DNA of 64,000 bases, from positions 83,328,422 to 83,392,421 of the forward strand of contig CM061140.1 in the NCBI GenBank assembly GCA_030789695.1, given 5' to 3'. The translations under genes were made by a program, and so were the position numbers. Below the pieces are notes generated by a model, which saw only the letters and a list, made by a program, of their open reading frames with translations, searched no databases and was not told the DNA's origin. Shown piece by piece: positions 9,012 to 19,268 of this stretch (position 1 is the stretch's first letter; each line of letters begins with the position of its first letter). Source of the stretch: Scilla litardierei. Its lineage: Eukaryota > Streptophyta > Magnoliopsida > Asparagales > Asparagaceae.

Positions 9012-11782
9012 TCACGGTGGTTGATACGGGTGATGCCCGAAGTTCGGCATCTCTTCTTCATTGGAGCTGAAGGCCTTTGGAGTAGTCAGCGGCTGGAGGA
9101 ATACTTGCTCGACTACCCTCTCCTTGTTCTTAGGATCCGGGGGCTTCTCTTTCGTGTTGGCGCTTCCCGCCATCTTCGTTAGGATCCGGACCTCGTCTTT
9201 AGTGAGGTCCATGGGCTCTTTCCCCGTTCTCCTCGTAGGAGGAGCCTTGGGGAACCCGGGAGGGGTCGTTCTTGCTACACTCGCTTTTCCAGCAGCTTCT
9301 TTGTTCTTGGGGCCGTCTCCATCCTCTGAATCCCCCAAGTCATCAGGGGGGTTTCTTAAGAGAATCTCCCAGGAGCTCTCTTCAGTGGCTTTTTCTTCTT
9401 CTACTTCAAGCAAATTGCACCGAGGGTCATCAGGGGGATCGGGGTACTTCATGGATAACCCCAGATCAAACTCAACTTTTTCTCCGCTGACGTTTAAAGA
9501 GAGTTTTCCGTTCTTCACATCTATCAAAACGCCAGCAGTGGCCATGAAAGGCCGTCCCAGGATGATCGGGGTGTGTGCGTCTTCAGGCATGTCCATGACT
9601 ACGAAGTCCACTGGCACATGCACCCCTCTTACATTAACGGGGAGGTCATCCACAATTCCCACCGGATATTTGACCGACCGGTCAGCTAGTTGTAAGGTCA
9701 TACCGGTGGGCTCCAAATCACCCATTCCTATCCTTTTATACATCGACAAGGGCATCAAACTAACACTCGCTCCTAGATCGACGAGTGCACGATGAATCTT
9801 TACTGCCCCGATCGTGCAAGAAATTGAGAAGCTCCCCGGGTCCTTGAGTTTCGGCGGATTTGCCCTCTGGATAAGAGCGCTACATTCCGCCGTCAACACT
9901 ACTTTCTCCTTTCTAGACCCTCTCGTCACCAAATCTTTCAGGAATTTTGCATAGGAGGTGATTGTTTCGATTGCTTTTAGGAAGGGGATTTGCAGGCGCA
10001 GGTCCTTGACCATGGCGAAGAACTTGCCATATTTCTCATCAATTTTGGCCTGAGCTAACCGTTGTGGAAATGGCACAACGGGTTTGAACACTTTCGGGCT
10101 CCCTTCCTCCTTCTTCTTTTTCTGTTCTTCAGAGACTCCCTCCGGAGTCATAGGATCTGATGACGAAGCACCGGCGTCGTTTGATTTTTCGATCGGTCTC
10201 TCAACGACCAATGGTGCTTCCGGTTTGCTAGGGGGCACTCTAGTAGGAATTTGTGTCCCGCTTCTCAGAACGATAGCGGACACATTTGCGTGCTCGTGCA
10301 CGAGTGCCGATGTTTGGGTTGCTCCCCTCGGGTTCACCTCCGGTTGTGGCAGTAATTGGTTTTGTGACCTTGAAAGGTTCGCCACTTGTAACCCCAGCTG
10401 GGTTACTTGGTCCGTGAGGGTCCGCTGACCCATTTCCAGCTTTTGGTTGATCTTCTCCTGGTTGTTATATATTGAGTCAAGAGAGACTCAACCGGAGAGA
10501 CGGCCCTCTGTTGGCCATACTGCTGCTGCTGCTGGATTGGCTGCTGATTCCTGGGGGCATAAAATTGTTGCTGAGGTTGCTGCTGAAATTGTTGCTGCTG
10601 AGCCTGACTCTGCTGTGGCCTAGCCGACTGATATGTTTGTTGCTGTGGCTGCTGAGGCGGCGAGGGCTGAAATGGTGGCCGGTAACTGAAGTTTGGGTGG
10701 TTCTGGTTGTTTGGAGAGTAGGCCGGGTTGGAATTGGTCCTTGGCAGATACGGCGCATTTCCCGTGGGGTTGTAAAATAGTGCGCTCGCCTGATCCAACG
10801 GTGGTGAGATGTCACCACCGTCGAATTCCCCAAAGAATTCGGATTCTACCGCTGAAATTTGCTGTGTACCGGCCCCACCGGCTCTTACCATTAGTGCGGA
10901 GATCTGGGTCGAAAGCAAGTCGAACTTGCTTGAAAGTTTGTCGACGTCCTCGACTCTGTGTATACCCCCGGATCTTGGTGTAGCTCTCTCGTCACACCAC
11001 CGCTCATTGTTGGATGCCATATTTTCCAGAATATGTCCGGCATCTTCCTCGCTCCTAGACATGAAGGAACCCCCAGCCGCGGCGTCCATAGAAGATTTCA
11101 GGTCATCCCTCAACCCATTGTAGAACAGATTAATAATCTGCCACTTCGGAAGCTCATGGTGAGGGCATCTTCTTTGCATTTCCTTATATCTCGTCCAAGC
11201 TTCATGCAAGGACTCGTGGCTGGCCTGGGAGAAGGAGGAGATCTCACTCCTCAACTTCATGGTCTTCCCCGGAGGAAAGAACTTCGTCAGAAAAGCGTTG
11301 GAGAGCTTCTCCCAGGTGTTGAAAGTGTTGGGGTCCTTCCCCCTAAGCCATTGCTTGGCTTTGTCTCGCAAAGAGAAGGGGAACAGCTTCAGACGGATAG
11401 CCTCTGTCGTGACACCATTAATCCGGAAGGTGTCACATTTCTCTAAGAAGGAGTCTAGGTGCTCGATCGGGCTCTCCATGGGTGCACCCGCAAACTGGTC
11501 CTGCTAGATCCATGTCACTAAAGACGGCTTCAGCTCGAAGCTTTGGGCCGCAATAGCTGGAGAACGGATGGCGGAAGTCGACTCGATGGATGGCATCGAG
11601 TACTCCAACAGGGACTTGTGAGGCGGGGTGTTCTCCTCCATGGATACGGGATCCTCTCTTCTTCGCTTCTCGGCGGCCAAACGCCTAAGGGTGGCGTTAA
11701 TCTCTGGATCGAGGGGAATCAAGTCGTCAAGACTCCTCGAACTTCTGCGCATGAAAAACAACAAACACCCGTGAAGCGACAA
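9012..11782 (-). pseudogene. ATH1 gag-protease, broken
   Basis: Read on the minus strand, the N-terminal gag piece is at 11782-11504, the gag core at 11503-about 10470 (PIEHLDSFLEKCDTFRING, then WLRGKDPNTFNTWEKL), followed by a Gln/Pro-rich low-complexity stretch. The last piece (10433-9012) holds an aspartic protease with LVDLGASVSLMPLSMYKRIG near 9790-9730; the expected D-T/S-G is D-L-G here. Lesions are an in-frame TAG at 11504-11506, probably from a CAG Gln codon, and a frameshift near 10470 in a TATATA run. The frame stops at 9012 with no RT, because pol has been deleted. Gag would form the particle and protease would process it. I see no zinc knuckle. Confidence 0.85.
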
Positions 11783-11921
11783 GTGGGAAAGAAACAGATA
11801 AAATAAGAAATAAAAATAAGAAAAAGAAAAAAGAAAAAGGAGAATGCGAAAATTATCGCGAGGTAGGGATGTGAGCTAGACACGAGGGTTTAAGAGATCC
11901 TAAAATAACAAGCACGTTGCC

Positions 11922-11939
11922 TCCCCGGCAACGACGCCA
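11922..11939 (-). other. ATH1 primer binding site (tRNA-Asp type)
   Basis: Minus-strand TGGCGTCGTTGCCGGGGA lies 6 bp inside the 5' LTR. It matches the TGGCGCCGTTGCCGGGGA site characteristic of Athila at all but one base. It fixes the orientation of the element. Positions 11783-11945 are otherwise the untranslated leader. Confidence 0.85.
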
Positions 11940-12869
11940 TAAACTTGACCGGCGCCCCCGGGTTTACGGTATGGGCACGGTGTCATTTTACCACAAGTGC
12001 ACGGTTAGTGTAGGGTGCGGGTATATCGAACTCAGGGAGGCGAGGTTGTGCTTGGGTCAGGTAGGACCTAAATCACCCCGGGGGGCGAGCTAGCCAGAAT
12101 AGGTAAATGGTTGTCACAGAAAGAAATAAAGGGTATGAACAACAAGAAAGAAAACCCGGGACTTTGGTTTCCAACCCGACGAGAGACTCTCGCCGATACG
12201 GCCTACGGATATGGATAGCGATCGAAATTAGGGTCTAATGGTGAGACGTTGCCTCTGAAAGTGGTACCGGCATCCCATGGGCCCGATATTCCGGTCGGTG
12301 CCCAGGATGATACACCGGACTTCCCGGATTCGATCAGTGGGCACTCCCGTGTCCATTAACACTGATCGATCCCGGGAGCACTAAGCCCGCAACGATAACT
12401 CCCAACGTCTCATCCTGCCGCTCCCGCGTGCTAGGATTCGACGTCTACGCTATGGGTGTGAGCTATGGCTAGGGAGTCAACCGCCAAGTTTATTCCCCCT
12501 TGGTCCAACAGTCAAAGGCGGTCTTTTTCCCGCCGATGACAATGAAACACCCCGCGTAACCATTAGATTCCTAATCCCTATCGATTTCCTAACCATATGG
12601 ATGCATCGGGAAAAGTCCTCGAAGGGGTTTCCACCAAAATCCCAGATTTGGGAACTACTCACAAAAATCCATGAAAAAGCGATCTAAATAAAAATTAACC
12701 GTTGGAATCATAATCGGACGATTGTAATGCGGAAGTAATAGAGTAATTAAGACAATACTAAAATTTGAGGAAGATCTGAAAACTTACAAAAGAACAGAAA
12801 TTACAGCCGTCACAAAGTGAGAAAACAGTAAAAAACTCGCAGCTCCCATTTCTGGAACCCTAGGGGTTC

Positions 12870-12877
12870 TATTTATA
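12870..12877 (-). promoter_or_regulatory. TATA box of ATH1 5' LTR
   Basis: Minus-strand TATAAATA lies 10 bp downstream of the palindrome array. It is the likely promoter of the genomic RNA. Confidence 0.65.
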
Positions 12878-12887
12878 GACTCTCGCA

Positions 12888-13257
12888 TCAACCGATCGGT
12901 TGACAAGTCAACCGATCGGTTGATCCGTTACAAAATAATAACAGAAAACGGCGAGCTTTCATCCGATCACATGAACCGGTCGGGTGAGTTCTTGAGTGAC
13001 CGGTTGGATCTTGGAGCCGTCGGGTGAAGCGATCGGTTTGGTGCCCGTGTCTTCAGCTCCTCATCTTCAGCTACAGATGAACCGATCGGGTGAGAGTCAC
13101 CCGATCGGTTGGCATTTTGCTCGAGAAAACAGAGAACATGCCCCCGCTGAACCGGTCTGCGAACCGGTCGGGTGACTTCCATGTGAGCTCCGGCTGAGAC
13201 CGGGTGGTGCACGCGTGCATCACCCGATCGGTTGGAGATGAACAACCGACCGGGTGA
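12888..13257. repeat. Palindrome array (CCGATCGGTTGA type) in ATH1 5' LTR
   Basis: It matches the array at 3841-4210 with scattered substitutions. It occupies the distal promoter position in U3. Confidence 0.9.
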
Positions 13258-13503
13258 GGGGCTGAAAGATGTATTCTTTGGCGTATGACCCCCTGGATCA
13301 CGCATGACTCCTCCCATTGCTCCGGGGACTTGGGATATCATCGTTAAACGTCCCCTACGTGGTCAACCTCCTGCAAACATGGATAAACAAAGAAAAAGTG
13401 AAAGAAACCGAGAAAATACAAGAAAACGAATAAAAGACGGCGAAAAACACGGGGAAACACAAAAGAAAACGTGCGTGAATATATGAAATATAAACGCACG
13501 TCA

Positions 13504-16340
13504 CCATCCCGATCGATGAATCACTCGACCATGTCGACTCACCCATCCACATCCTCCAAGGATGCCACAAGACCTCCCAACGTTGGTTTCATCAACATGA
13601 TAATGGGAGGTCCCCTGTACCCGTAGTTATCAACCTCTCTCCAAAGCTCCTACGACGGAAGGTTGATGACAGTATCTGTGGGGCGAAAGCGCCCCAGAGA
13701 TTCTACGCTGCCAATCTCCTTCTCGGATGAAGATCTAGAAGGTATGGACCTACCGCATGATGATGCCGTCGTCATTGTGGCTACCATCAAGGAGATCACC
13801 ATAAAAAAGGTGCATGTCGACACCGGAAGCTCGTGCAACATACTCTTCTTCACTACAATGGAGAGGATGAAGATGTCATCCATGGAGTTGATGCCTTGTT
13901 CGAGGCCCCTAGTAGGATTCATTGGGCATTTTGCCCTGATAGAGGGCATCATCACCTTATCGGTGACCCTCGGTATGTATCCCTGACAAATCACTCGCCT
14001 AACCAGTTTCATGGTGGTGAAGATCAACTCGGCATATAACGGGATCATCGGAAGAACACTACTTTATGCTATAGATGCGGTGGTCTCAACCTTCCACCAG
14101 ATGATCAAATTCCAAACCCCCGAGGGAGTCGGAAAGGCAAGAGGGGATCAAAAACAGGCATGATCATGCTATACGTTGTCCACCACTCTAAGGAGGATCG
14201 AGCAAGAAGATCCAGTCGACCCACTGGTCGAAGATCAACGGTCTGCCATAGTCAAAGAAATGGAGAACGTCCGAATCTCTGAAGAAGAAGGAAAAACTAT
14301 CTCTATTGGGTACTGCTCCCTCTCGACCAAAAGGAACAGTTAATCTCCCTCCTAAGAGAGTATACCGACATCTTTACCTGGACCCTGAAGGATATGCCTG
14401 ACATTGACCCCGAGGTAACATCCCACAAGCTGGAGGCTGACCCGACCTCCAGACCCATGAAGCAAAAGAAGAGAAACATGGGAGGCACAAAAATGAAAGC
14501 TGTAATCGAAGAAGTGGATCGAATTCTAGAAGCGGGATTCATTCAAAAAGTCAAATACCCTAAATGTCTTTCGAAAGTCGTGATGGTCAAGAAGGCGAAC
14601 GGCAAATGGCGGATGTGCATCGACTTCACTGGCCTCAACAAAGCATGCCCAAAGGATAGCTACCCCCTGCCACGAATCGACCATCTGGTCGATAGTGCTT
14701 CAGGTTATGAGCTCCTCAGCTTCATGGACGCATTCTCAGGATACAACCAGATCCAGATTGCACCAGAGGATGAGGAGAAAACTTTCTTTCATCACTGATC
14801 GAGGTATTTTTTTTGTTACACCAAAATAACATTTGGTTTGAAAAATGCAGGGGCTACGTACCAACGCATGATGAACGAAGTCTTCGAGGCTCAAATAGGA
14901 AGAAACCTAGAAGTCTACATCGACGAGATGTTGGTCAAGTCGAAGAAGCCAACAGATCACGTCACAGACCTCCGGGAGATATTTGCACAGATCCGGTGAT
15001 ATAACCTTCGGCTACACCCTGCCAAATGTACCTTCAGGGTTCGGTCGAGGAAGTTCCTCGGTTTCATGCTAACGAATCGAGGGATCGAGGCCAACCCAGA
15101 CAAGATCGCTGCAATCATCACAATGAAGAAGCCATCGACCCTCAGAGAGCTCCAGAGGCTGAACGGAAGGATAGCTACTTTGTGACGATTCTTGTCTAGG
15201 TCAGCCGAGAGGTCATTGCCTTTCTTCAAGGTGTTGAGAAAGGCGATAGCCTCCATGTCGAGTGGCAAGAGAGTCATCGAGTGGGATGTAGACTGCAAAA
15301 AAGCCTTCTCCGAGTGAAAAGGAGTACCTTCGCATCCCACCGCTCCTGACCAAACCAGATAAATATGACCAGTTCATCATCTATCTGGCTGCTACCATGG
15401 AGGCCGTAAGTTTAGTGCTCGTTAAAGAAGACTCGGAGGGTATAATGGCCCATTTACTACGTCATTCAGGTTCTCCGAGGCATGGACGTCAACTACTCGA
15501 GGATCAAAAAGATGGCTTTTGCACTAGTCCAATCTGCAAGGAGGTTACGACCGTACTTCCAAGCGCACACCATCCTGGTCCTCACCGACACTCCCTTAGA
15601 GCAAACCCTGAAGAGGCTCGATCGATCAGGAAGAATGACGAAATGGGGAGTCGAACTAAGAGAATTCGACATCTGGTTTAAATTGAGGACCGCCATCAAA
15701 GGGCAGGCTCTCGCTGACTTCATCATCGAGCTCACTTATGACAACGGCATGCAAGAAGAGGTATGTGCAACTAGCGCACTGCCTGAGGCTACCCCCTCAC
15801 ACTCAAAAAATCTCAATCCACCGAATGAAGCGAGTGATGCAATTGAAGACGAGGGAACCTGGGTCGTACAAGTCGACGGCTCGGCCACTTATGCTAGAAG
15901 CGGTGCTGGAATAATTGTCCAGACATCAGCAGGCATTATATTCGAATATGCCATTTGCTTCGATTTTCACATCACTAACAATGGTGCTGAATACGAAGCG
16001 GCCATCAACGGACTCTGATTAGCTCGAGCCCTAGGGGCGAGAGTAGTCCAACTACTCAGCGACTCTAGCCTCGTCGTCCACCAACTGAACGGGACCTTCG
16101 AGGCCCGTGAAGACTTGATGCAGAGTTACATGCAAGTAGCTAAAGCGAAGCTCGCCAAGTTCAATCGTGTGGAAATCCATCATGTTCCAAGGTCGAAGAA
16201 TCATCGAGCCAACGCCTTGTCGAAGCATGCATCATCCTCCCCTGCGGGACTCGGTTGGAATGTATGTAGAACGTCTACCCCATCCCAGCGAGTTAGCACA
16301 AGAGCTGCTAAGCATCGACCTAGATTTAGCAATGCATGCA
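13504..16340 (+). pseudogene. TAT1 pol remnant (protease, RT, RNase H, second RNase H)
   Basis: A trace of the gag end (GFINMIMGG, near 13590) is followed by protease with VDTGSSCNILF (about 13815-13850) and RT from 14394 (ANGKWRMCIDFTGLNKACPK, then FMDAFSGYNQI). The RT active site reads YIDE at 14916-14927 instead of YVDD. The RT-linked RNase H region covers about 15300-15740. A second RNase H domain is at about 15850-16230 (VVQVDGSATYARSGAGI, then TNNGAEYEAAI); this extra archaeal-type domain is a hallmark of the Tat lineage. Many stops and shifts, such as those at 14785-14815, 14997-14999 and 15183, make it non-functional. Most of gag is missing before the protease, and integrase is absent because ATH2 interrupts near 16340. 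The remainder should lie to the right of this window. Confidence 0.85.
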
Positions 16341-16344
16341 ATAG

Positions 16345-16671
16345 AGATCGGGGATACCAGATTTAAATATTTATAACCACAAGAGCACGTTGTTGTAGTA
16401 TGGCTTGGGGGTCGAACTCAGGGAGGAGTGTGTTGTGCTCATTGTCAAGAAGGGACCGGTTCACCCGATGGGTGAGCTAGCCCGAACGATGGTGGGTTGT
16501 CACAAATGGAAATACAAAGGATGTAATATATAAAAGGGAACCTAGGACATTGGTTTCCACCCTATCGTGTGCCCTCTTTATTACGACCGACGATTAGGAC
16601 TACGATTGGATTTTAGGGTTTAGTGGTGAGACATTGTCTCTAAGAGTGATACCTACGTCCCATGGGCCTGA
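16345..16671 (-). repeat. ATH2 3' LTR, first part (interrupted by CHR1)
   Basis: GGTCGAACTCAGGGAGGAG and the following text align with the ATH1 LTR (2975 onward). The alignment continues across CHR1 into 56767-57938. The left end is approximate because the TG terminus could not be fixed against the TAT1 flank. Confidence 0.75.
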
Positions 16672-18450
16672 TGTCACGCCCCGCTTCCCAAAAATATGGA
16701 GGCGAAGCGTGAGAAGGTCCGATCAGACTTGAAGCTACAAAGCCGCAAGTCTGATAAGCGTCAATTAACACAACGTAGCAGGTCCCTGTAACGTTATTCG
16801 GAAACAACAATAACAATAATAGAAAAAGAGGCAAATAAATAAAATTATTCATCTCAGAGTCCAGATATAATTTCAACAACCAGAAATGCCACCAGGCAAA
16901 CGAAAGAGTCCAAAAGAAAAAGGCCTAGCATGGGCAACAAAGAAAACTAACAACAACGGTGCTACTCACCGACAACAACACAACTAACAAAGAAGGAACT
17001 GCGAGGGAACACTAGGACTGGTCACCGGTGTCCTCGTACTCCACGTCAACCACAGAATCGGGCACGAACTCCACGAACTCGTCGCCCTCAACAGCAATCT
17101 CTGGCTCAGCAACTAACATGCGTCACCCAAAGAGAAGGGGCACATGTCAGCAAAGTCTACAAGACTTTGTGAAGGAAACAAAAGAAAGGTGGAAACAACC
17201 TAGCAGTTCTAGAGTATGTTATGACATGATATATTATGCAATGAGAACAACAAGTAAAGTAACAGCAGTTTATGACATGGCATGATTATAGCATGGCAAG
17301 TAAACATGTCATGTAAACGATTAACATGGACAAGGACAAGTACAAGTATGTAAGCACGTCGTGCACAGAGATTCCGCCCTTTTGCTAGAGTGGCTGTACG
17401 GGCCAACTCTTACGCTCAAGTGACCGTTTATCCCTACCCCTCCACGTGTATCGAGCCAGGGCATTACCCCCGAACACGGAATGCTCGCTTCTGGATCACG
17501 AGCCAGGAAGTGTTTTTAACACGTATGGCGTATGGATATGCCCGCATAATGGGTGCCTAGCCGGTAACACGGAAACATGGATTTGTACAAGGATTTGTAG
17601 CGTGTGCTACGATGCAATATGCAAACAGTTGACATGTAAAATGGATGCACATGACAATTATTCGAAATGAAATTGCGTACCGTTAAATAAAATTAAACAT
17701 GACAGGCAAATGTATGACATGACATGACAAGGGAAATTCTAGCTTCGTTGTCAAGCTAGAATTTGAATTTGCGCCTTGACCGCTATCATTTCACGGTCTA
17801 GTTTCTTTCACGCTAACAAGGTAATGGCCTAAAAACATGGCATAAAGCAAGGTTGGCAAGTTTCACTTGCCTGATACCGAAGTTGTTGTTCGACGAGAGT
17901 CTCAAGATCGGTTTCCTACGGAAATTGGGTTCGATGTTATGGCAAAATAGAAAATTAGATTTGAGAGTTCTAATCCGGTTTGTATTGGAATCCTATAACG
18001 TCTAGTAATCCATTTTTTTAATTAGGGTTTTCTAATTTACAGTGTGGGTTACGGGAAATTAAAGGTAGATCACTAACCATTTACGAAGCGAAGATCGAGA
18101 CGCCTACGGATCTGCAGGTAGGAGAAGATCTCGCCGGATTCCAGATTGCCGTCGCCAAATCGGATCTAGCACGGCAACAGAAGAAGCGATCCGGAAGAAC
18201 TATGGTTGAAAAGAATTCCTCGCGGCTGAAATGCTACAGATCTGGAGATTGGAGTTCGTCGGGAAAATCTGGAGCAAAAAGGAGATTTTAGGGTTTTTGG
18301 GGTCGGTCGACGGCTAACGGGGGTGGTGCCGGCGCAAAGGAAAGCGAGATAGAGCACGGGAGGATGAAGAATGTCAAGAGAATGATTGGGGGATGATTGG
18401 GGAAGAAGATGGAATAAGAAAAGTGAAGAAAGAATTAAAAACGTATAGGG

Positions 18451-18458
18451 TTTAAATA
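18451..18458 (-). promoter_or_regulatory. TATA-like box of the CHR1 LTR
   Basis: TATTTAAA on the minus strand lies about 48 bp downstream of the array edge at 18506, in line with the array-then-TATA order of the other elements. Confidence 0.5.
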
Positions 18459-18505
18459 GAAAGAATTAGCGGCGGCTACGACTTAACCTAGGTTTACTGG
18501 GCAAT

Positions 18506-19031
18506 TTAGTCGGTCAGTGAAGAGTAGTCGACCGACTAGCTTGGGAACTAGTCGGTTGGTCGTCTAACTGAGACCGACTAAAAGCAAACAGTGAACAGGG
18601 TCGGTACAGGGTAGACATATTTAGTCGGTCTGCGAAGGCCCGTCGACCGACTAGTCTGGGAACTAGTCGGTCGGTGATTGTTCATAGACCGACTAAGGGT
18701 AAAATTAGATGGATATTAAGCACTGAGAGTTAGTCGGTCAGAGAAGGAATTATAACCGACTAGTTTGAGAACTAGTCGGTCGGTAGATGTTCTTTGACCG
18801 AATAACCATAAACAGTAACTCGACTGTACAGAAGAACTCAGAATTAGTCGGTCTGAGTACAAGTCCTAACCGACTAGTTTGGGAACTAGTCGGTCGGTAG
18901 ATGTGCTTAGACCGACTAAACGTAAACAGTAACTTAGCAGAAATTATTTCGTTGAACTAGTCGGTTCCTGAAGGATGACCGACCGACTAGATTGCAATCT
19001 AGTCGGTTGGTTCTCCTTCGTGAACCAACTA
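18506..19031. repeat. Inverted-motif array (TAGTCGGTC type) in CHR1 3' LTR
   Basis: Four to five units of about 110-125 bp are present. Each unit has four arms (TTAGTCGGTC, GACCGACTAG, CTAGTCGGTC, GACCGACTAA) followed by a CGTAAACAGTAAC-like spacer. The terminal GAACCAACTAAGATGCAC and the following GAAGCGCGAAGCTTCG are shared with SIR1 and SIR2. Confidence 0.92.
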
Positions 19032-19222
19032 AGATGCACCAAAAGTGCCGAAACGAAGCGCGAAGCTTCGGGAAGATTCCTATTGCCTCTAAGATCACTC
19101 TAGCTCTAAAATTAAGATGCTATGAAGCTAATCGTAAGAACTTCTTACGGGAAAAAGCACACAAAGAGGGAAAACATCCAATATTATTCATATAATCGTC
19201 ATTACAAAAACCGGTCGTTACA

Positions 19223-19235
19223 TCCTCCCCACCTT
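19223..19235 (-). other. CHR1 polypurine tract
   Basis: On the minus strand AAGGTGGGGAGGA abuts the 3' LTR, giving the plus-strand primer. CHR2 has AAGGTGGGTAGGA in the same place (43511-43523). Confidence 0.8.
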
Positions 19236-19268
19236 AAGAAAAATTCCGCCCTAGGAATTTCCTAACAC

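Larger units (their letters stand above)
2899..13503 (-). mobile_element. ATH1: Athila-type Ty3/gypsy element, pol-deleted, in TAT1
   Basis: Two LTRs of identical length (1,558 bp each) bound the element, which starts TGACCGGC and ends ACGTCA on the plus strand. CCAT flanks both sides (2895-2898 and 13504-13507), a short target duplication. On the minus strand the order is 5' LTR (11946-13503), primer site for tRNA-Asp, gag-protease, a hairpin, a palindrome array with TATA box, an accessory ORF, a long 3' non-coding region and 3' LTR (2899-4456). RT, RNase H and integrase are absent, so movement would need enzymes from a relative such as ATH2's family. By eye the LTRs differ at about 40 positions (roughly 2.6%) with no indels. 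Confidence 0.93.
11946..13503 (-). repeat. ATH1 5' LTR
   Basis: It is 1,558 bp and pairs with 2899-4456. On the minus strand U3 comes first (array 13257-12888), then the TATA box (12877-12870), then a CCCTAGGGTTCC stretch and R-U5, ending next to the primer site. Confidence 0.93.
16672..19222 (-). repeat. CHR1 3' LTR
   Basis: This LTR is 2,551 bp long and matches the two-part 5' LTR. On the minus strand it begins TGTAACGACCGG, carries the TAGTCGGTC array (19031-18506), a TATA-like box (18458-18451), and ends GGGGCGTGACA. I see no convincing ORF in it. Confidence 0.93.

Noticed and set aside
18506..19031. Array of short repeats with spacers that at first looks like a CRISPR array
   Set aside because: Motifs alternate with their reverse complements, spacers are themselves similar, there are no cas genes, and the array sits in an LTR of a plant element.
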